This document shows, in pieces, positions 5,372-8,259 of a stretch of 8,259 nucleotides of DNA; the stretch's first letter is position 1, and the number at the start of each line of letters is the position of its first letter. The DNA comes from an uncultured Verrucomicrobiota bacterium (GTDB taxonomy: Bacteria; Verrucomicrobiota; Verrucomicrobiia; Chthoniobacterales; SZAS-18). The position numbers and the translations under genes were made by a program. Below the pieces are notes generated by a model, which was not told the DNA's origin, did no database searches, and saw nothing but the letters and a program-made list of their open reading frames with translations. The stretch lies in the NCBI GenBank assembly GCA_937873255.1, contig CALMVM010000369.1:1-8259 (forward strand). The letters are read 5' to 3'.

Positions 5372-5886
5372 TGAGCGGATCGGTGCCATCCAAGTCAGCG
5401 CAGAGCCTGCCGCATCTCGGCGCGGATGTCACCCCCGCGATGGGTGCGGATAGCGGCCACTTTGACCCCGCTCTGACGCGGCTGGCTGAGGGCGAGACCG
5501 CTTTTCGCTGCTATCGCTACGCGTTGCGCCTGACGCCGGCCCAATCCCAGGCGCTCGCTCGGGCCAGCGGCCAGGCGCGCCGAATTTGGAACGAACTCTG
5601 CGCGCTCCTGGCCTGGGCGGAAAACGAACAGCGCCACGGCCGCCGCGAGGCACTCCTGCACGCATACGGAAAGCTGCTGGGCGAGAAAAAGCGCGCGGGC
5701 AAGGCCATCGCCAAGGCGCAACGGCTCATGGAGCAGCACGGGCTGCCCGACCTAGGCCGCTGGACCAATCCCCAGGTGGCCGTTTTGTTCCGCAAGTTCG
5801 AAGAGTCCCCCGAAGCGGATCTGCACAGTCTCCTCGAAGACCTCGCTCTACTGGACGACGCCGATGACGGTTCCCCCCGGCAGTAA
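5371..5886 (+). CDS. Stand-alone TnpB/OrfB (IS200/IS605) N-terminal-domain protein, no nuclease domain
   Basis: The protein has 171 residues. A ~44-residue Ser/Ala/Gly leader precedes a stretch closely resembling the N-terminal helical module of TnpB/OrfB. FRCYRYALRLTPAQSQALAR (45-64) parallels the family's YRFRLYPTxxQ start, and GQARRIWNELCAL (67-79) parallels the G-CARFVWN-AL motif. LPDLGRWTNPQVAVLFRKFE (125-144) resembles the later segment where TnpB has a conserved L-P-S-Q-VLQ helix. TnpB then continues for ~250 residues with RuvC and zinc-finger parts. Here only a short acidic tail (LHSLLEDLALLDDADD) follows, so no DNA cleavage is expected. The frame is intact, has a good RBS, sits under paired operators, and overlaps the protease gene by 23 nt, so it looks like a domesticated nucleic-acid-binding or partner protein, not debris. 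Alternative: a chance fragment of a decayed IS. Function is unproven. Confidence 0.85.
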   Translation: MSGSVPSKSAQSLPHLGADVTPAMGADSGHFDPALTRLAEGETAFRCYRYALRLTPAQSQALARASGQARRIWNELCALLAWAENEQRHGRREALLHAYGKLLGEKKRAGKAIAKAQRLMEQHGLPDLGRWTNPQVAVLFRKFEESPEADLHSLLEDLALLDDADDGSPRQ

Positions 5887-6652
5887 CCTGCTGAAGGCGC
5901 AGGGTGCCGCCTACCAGATCACCCAATGCTACTGCATCCACGAGCCGGGGCAGGTTTGCATCGAGGACATTGCCATGGACCGCGGCGTCTTTGTCGCCAG
6001 CGGCTCGGTGGACGGCTGCGAGGCGAGGCTGGTCAGAAAGGGGCGCAAGGGTGTCATCCGGGTCAGCGCCCGCATTGATGAGATCGGCCGCCGCCGCTTC
6101 GCCATCGCCCACGAACTGGGCCACTGGGAATTACACGACGCCTCCCAGTGGTTCGTCTGCTCCGCTGCCGATTTGCGCGACTACAAGAAAAGCCCGCTGG
6201 AGACGGAAGCCAACGCGTTCGCCTCGGAATTGCTGATGCCCACCCACCTGGTGCGGCCGTTGTGCGAGACCACCGAGCCCTCGCTTCAGACCATCAGCGA
6301 CATGGCGGAAAAGTTCCAGGTGTCCTTGACGGCGGCGGCGATCCGCTTTGTCCTGCTCAACAAACACGAGTGCGTGCTGGTGTTCTCCAAGGACGGCGAG
6401 GTTCGCTGGTGGTTCGACAAAAAGCGCCGGCACGGCCTCTGGATCAACTCGCGGCAGCCGGTCGATCCACGCAGCCTCGCCGGGTGCGCGTATGCCGGGG
6501 AGGACGTGGCCGGGGTTTGCGAGCAAGTTCCCACCGATGTCTGGTTCCCTGCCGCAGACGAGCCGAAAGCCATCGAGGGGTTCGAGCAGACGGCTTATTC
6601 GCCCCGCTACCGCACGGCGTTGACGCTTCTGAGCCTTGATGACGCTGGATGA
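5864..6652 (+). CDS. ImmA/IrrE-family zinc metalloprotease
   Basis: The protein has 262 residues. RRRFAIAHELGHWELH (76-91) carries the HExxH zinc/catalytic motif (His83, Glu84, His87). ETEANAFASELLMP (113-126) is the family's second signature and supplies the third zinc ligand (Glu113 or Glu115). The N-terminal part (VCIEDIAMDRGVFVASG, 31-47) matches the usual IxxIAxxxGV lead-in. The C-terminal ~95 residues (from CVLVFSKDGEVRWWF, ending near TALTLLSLDD) resemble the extra domain of the longer IrrE-like members. Known members cleave XRE repressors: ImmA cuts ImmR in ICEBs1, and IrrE cuts DdrO in Deinococcus. The start overlaps the preceding gene by 23 nt in the +1 phase, implying translational coupling. 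The target is probably the XRE protein at 5041-5325, or its TnpB-like partner. It is cytoplasmic, with no signal peptide. Confidence 0.93.
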   Translation: MTVPPGSNLLKAQGAAYQITQCYCIHEPGQVCIEDIAMDRGVFVASGSVDGCEARLVRKGRKGVIRVSARIDEIGRRRFAIAHELGHWELHDASQWFVCSAADLRDYKKSPLETEANAFASELLMPTHLVRPLCETTEPSLQTISDMAEKFQVSLTAAAIRFVLLNKHECVLVFSKDGEVRWWFDKKRRHGLWINSRQPVDPRSLAGCAYAGEDVAGVCEQVPTDVWFPAADEPKAIEGFEQTAYSPRYRTALTLLSLDDAG

Positions 6653-6777
6653 ACGATCAGCCAGCCAAGACGGGGCGGCCCACACCGTCGGATCGTCCGC
6701 CCTCACGCGGGTGTCCCGCCAAACCCCGAAAAAAGCGTGGCCCATGTCTCCCTTGAACACGTTGTCGCCGACCCGCG

Positions 6778-6820
6778 AGGGTTTTGATCCGGTGTGGCTT
6801 GTGGCCGAGACCAAAACCCT
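6778..6820. terminator. Long-stem hairpin in the convergent gap after the protease gene
   Basis: AGGGTTTTGATC (6778-6789) pairs with GACCAAAACCCT (6809-6820), 11 of 12 positions, over a 19-nt loop. The remaining position is an A-C mismatch. The surrounding 237-bp gap (6653-6889) separates the rightward protease gene from a leftward gene, so a terminator is expected, but there is no U-tract. An 84-codon rightward frame (ATG 6639 to stop 6893) and a leftward frame cross the gap. I do not trust either as a gene. Confidence 0.35.
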
Positions 6821-6889
6821 GCCCCGCAGTTGGCACGAATCGCCTGAACAGAAAAAAACTTGTTCCCGAGCGCCGGCCCTTGGCCAAAT

Positions 6890-7399
6890 TTAGAAGTTTT
6901 CTTCCTTCCATCGGCGCACGAACTCGCCGAAGCCGAGGTCCTCGTAGCCCAGGCATTCTTCTAACTCCGCGGCGCAATCGCCCAGCCGCCAAGCGAGTTC
7001 CACCACCGGGTACAGCCACGCGTGTTCGCCGGCCCGCCCGTAGTCGGCCAGCAGGCGGGCGCGCTCGGCCTCAATGAACGCGCAGGCACGCAGGCATTCG
7101 AGGATTTCCGGGCGGCAGCGGCTGGGGCAGGTGGAGCCCTGCACCCAGCGCAAAAGCAGCGCGATTCGCTCGGCCGTGTTCAGGCACTTGGGCTCGAAAG
7201 GCAGCAGGCCGGGGTCGCGGGAAAGAATGCAGTCCACGCTCAGCCTCACCGCGTGGACGAAGTTGCCGTGGTGAAAGCCGAGCCAGTGGCCGAGTGCGGC
7301 GCGGTAACTAGGCGTCGGCGGCCAGCCTTCTTCCTCGAAGTGGGCCATGTCACGCGCGGCGTCCCAACCGGGGGGCACGACAATTGGTTCCAGGTCCAT
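6890..7399 (-). CDS. Hypothetical Cys-rich helical protein
   Basis: The protein has 169 residues from the ATG at 7399, which has no Shine-Dalgarno. It looks mainly alpha-helical and acidic, with many Trp and Leu. It has eight Cys (57, 72, 91, 95, 102, 106, 142, 149). Four form C91-x3-C95-x6-C102-x3-C106, and a His-rich stretch GHWLGFHHGNFVH lies at 37-49, so metal or cofactor binding is possible. No signal peptide or membrane segment is seen. I do not recognise the family. It lies 60 bp downstream of the 7460-7834 gene on the same strand, probably in one operon, with an inverted repeat (7411-7456) in the gap. Codon composition is like its neighbours. Confidence 0.75.
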   Translation of the reverse strand: MDLEPIVVPPGWDAARDMAHFEEEGWPPTPSYRAALGHWLGFHHGNFVHAVRLSVDCILSRDPGLLPFEPKCLNTAERIALLLRWVQGSTCPSRCRPEILECLRACAFIEAERARLLADYGRAGEHAWLYPVVELAWRLGDCAAELEECLGYEDLGFGEFVRRWKEENF

Positions 7400-7410
7400 G
7401 GGGTCAACGC

Positions 7411-7456
7411 GCTCGGAAAAAAGAGAGGAAGGAAGGTTCCCGGAAGTTTTCCGAGC
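7411..7456. repeat. Perfect 10-bp inverted repeat between two leftward genes
   Basis: GCTCGGAAAA (7411-7420) and TTTTCCGAGC (7447-7456) are exact reverse complements separated by 26 bp. Together they nearly fill the 60-bp gap upstream of the ATG at 7399. It may be an operator, an attenuator-like mRNA hairpin or a partial terminator of the upstream gene. The right-hand arm in the leftward transcript ends in GCTCGG-type bases, not a U-tract. Confidence 0.5.
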
Positions 7457-7459
7457 AGG

Positions 7460-7834
7460 TCATGTACCGGCGACGGACTGCCCGGACTTTGACGAGAGAG
7501 GGAGAACCCGTCGTTTTTCGGACGCGCACGCTGGGCAAACGCCCGAAGATTCAGGCGGAAACCGTTTTTGCGGGTGGTCAAGCCAGGTCAGTTGTCCGGA
7601 CAGACTTTCTGCGTACCGCCGCCCCGCCGGGGTCAGTCGCACGAGCGCACCCTGGTCTTCCCATCCCCCGATCTCCATCAGGCCGGCCTCCACATTTTCA
7701 AGCACCGCCCGCGACATTTCGTCGGTCGCGGTATCTGCCCAATCGAGGACAAAACCCGTGGCGAGTTCAGCGACCTTGTTTCTGTGACAATTAGCCTCGA
7801 TCCGGGCGCGGAGTTTTTTGGTGAGAAATCCCAT
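7460..7834 (-). CDS. Hypothetical small protein with winged-helix-like motif and CPAC
   Basis: The protein has 124 residues from the ATG at 7834, with no Shine-Dalgarno. A basic N-terminus (TKKLRARIEANCHRNK) precedes helices (VAELATGFVLDWADTATDEM, SRAVLENVEAGLMEIGG). Then comes GALVRLTPAGRRYAESL (62-78), a pattern typical of the last strand and helix of winged-helix regulators (xLTxxGxxY). Near the end C100-PAC103 could be half of a zinc-binding site, though no second pair follows. It is divergent from the XRE gene at 7924 across 89 bp, so it may be regulated by that protein. Family not recognised. A DNA-binding role is a weak inference. Confidence 0.65.
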   Translation of the reverse strand: MGFLTKKLRARIEANCHRNKVAELATGFVLDWADTATDEMSRAVLENVEAGLMEIGGWEDQGALVRLTPAGRRYAESLSGQLTWLDHPQKRFPPESSGVCPACASEKRRVLPLSSKSGQSVAGT

Positions 7835-7923
7835 CGTCGTTTAATTCGGTGGCTACTTGGCGTCGTGGCGCGCTAGTATGAGCAAACTATTAGCAAAAAA
7901 CTAATTAAAATCAAGTCGCAATT
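7835..7923. promoter_or_regulatory. AT-rich divergent promoter region with dyad
   Basis: This 89-bp gap separates the leftward gene starting at 7834 and the rightward XRE gene. TTTAATT (7840-7846) and AATTAAA (7903-7909) form an inverted pair near its two ends. ATTAG-n7-CTAAT (7889-7905) is a 17-bp dyad, an operator-sized candidate for the XRE protein. The AT-rich part (7881-7910) stands out from the GC-rich surroundings. I cannot place -35/-10 boxes with confidence. Confidence 0.4.
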
Positions 7924-8253
7924 ATGAGTTATCTGATATTCGACGTGCAATTGCAGGCGTTGATGGATCAGCACGCGCTGACCCAAGAATTCATTGCCAA
8001 GATTGCTGGCGTCACCCAGGGCGCGGTCTCGGGCTGGCTGAAAGGCAGTATCCCCAGAGCCGATGCCCTACTGCGGCTTTCCCGGTATTTCGATCTTCCC
8101 ATGGACACCCTTCTGACCGGCAGGGTGCTCGCCACCAACGAGGTCCAAGAGATCGTTCGTCCCACCCGTGTCACGCCCGAATTACTCCGGCTAGCCGGGC
8201 AGGCAGCGGAGAGCGCCGTCGCCCTTCAGGACGCGCTGAGGAAAATGTCCTGA
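7924..8253 (+). CDS. XRE-family helix-turn-helix regulator (second)
   Basis: The protein has 109 residues and is complete, ending six bases before the window edge. Residues 8-64 form a Cro/CI-type HTH: VQLQALMDQHAL (helix 1), TQEFIAKIAG (helix 2), VTQGAVSGWLKGSI (recognition helix), then ADALLRLSRYFDLPMDTLLTG. The last ~45 residues (EVQEIVRPTRVTPELLRLAGQAAESAVALQDALR) are helical and may mediate dimerisation. There is no Shine-Dalgarno. The bases CGCAATT before the ATG repeat those before the relaxase ATG. It differs clearly from the XRE protein at 5041-5325 and is probably an autoregulator controlling the divergent 7834-6890 pair. A role in plasmid copy or transfer control is possible. Confidence 0.88.
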   Translation: MSYLIFDVQLQALMDQHALTQEFIAKIAGVTQGAVSGWLKGSIPRADALLRLSRYFDLPMDTLLTGRVLATNEVQEIVRPTRVTPELLRLAGQAAESAVALQDALRKMS

Positions 8254-8259
8254 GTGTCC

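Noticed and set aside
6131..6814. 227-residue leftward ORF over the protease gene
   Set aside because: It is antisense to the HExxH protease. Only its first ~45 residues lie outside the protease gene, and they match nothing I recognise.
1..8259. CRISPR array, tRNA, rRNA, complete insertion sequence
   Set aside because: No regularly spaced repeats, no tRNA-like cloverleaf noticed, and no transposase with IS ends; the TnpB-like gene has no RuvC part.

Overview
The window looks like part of a conjugative or mobilisable element (plasmid or integrative element) from a GC-rich Gram-negative bacterium. I see no rRNA, tRNA, CRISPR array or intact transposase. Its only chromosome-like quality is base composition. 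Most coding starts have no Shine-Dalgarno sequence, which is common in Verrucomicrobiota and Bacteroidota. Together with the high GC content this weakly suggests a Verrucomicrobiota-type host, but that is inference only.

Region 1 (1-3855) is the transfer module. Three genes run leftward: a basic, Pro/Arg-rich protein (1573-2271), a ParA/TraL-like NTPase with a deviant Walker A motif (622-1527), and a coiled-coil protein cut by the window edge (1-620). Their order and orientation resemble traK-traL-traM of IncP plasmids. They diverge from a rightward gene for a MobF (TrwC/TraI-type) relaxase that has its catalytic Tyr and His triad but no helicase half (2464-3855). The ground between them holds several inverted repeats, including a 16-bp-arm interrupted palindrome (2163-2198) and an 8-bp inverted repeat ending at the relaxase start codon (2422-2463). 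It is the natural place for oriT and for control of both operons.

Region 2 (3954-5031) holds short genes I cannot name: a rightward one after the relaxase, then, past a hairpin, two overlapping leftward ORFs (4708-5031 and 4496-4768). A heptamer of the X-XXY-YYZ type lies where a -1 shift would fuse these two into one 178-residue protein.

Region 3 (5041-6652) is the most interesting locus. A leftward XRE repressor gene and a rightward two-gene operon share a 45-bp promoter gap almost filled by two abutting 19-bp operators. The first rightward gene encodes a stand-alone protein resembling only the N-terminal helical part of the TnpB/OrfB nucleases of IS200/IS605 transposons, with no RuvC nuclease part. 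The second, overlapping it by 23 nt, encodes an ImmA/IrrE-family zinc protease. ImmA proteases often cleave XRE repressors, so the locus may be a stress-triggered switch or a defence/immunity module built around an exapted TnpB fragment.

Region 4 (6653-8259) has two leftward unknown genes (one Cys-rich, one with a winged-helix-like motif and a CPAC motif) and, diverging from them, a second XRE-type regulator ending just before the window edge. Inverted repeats lie in the gaps.
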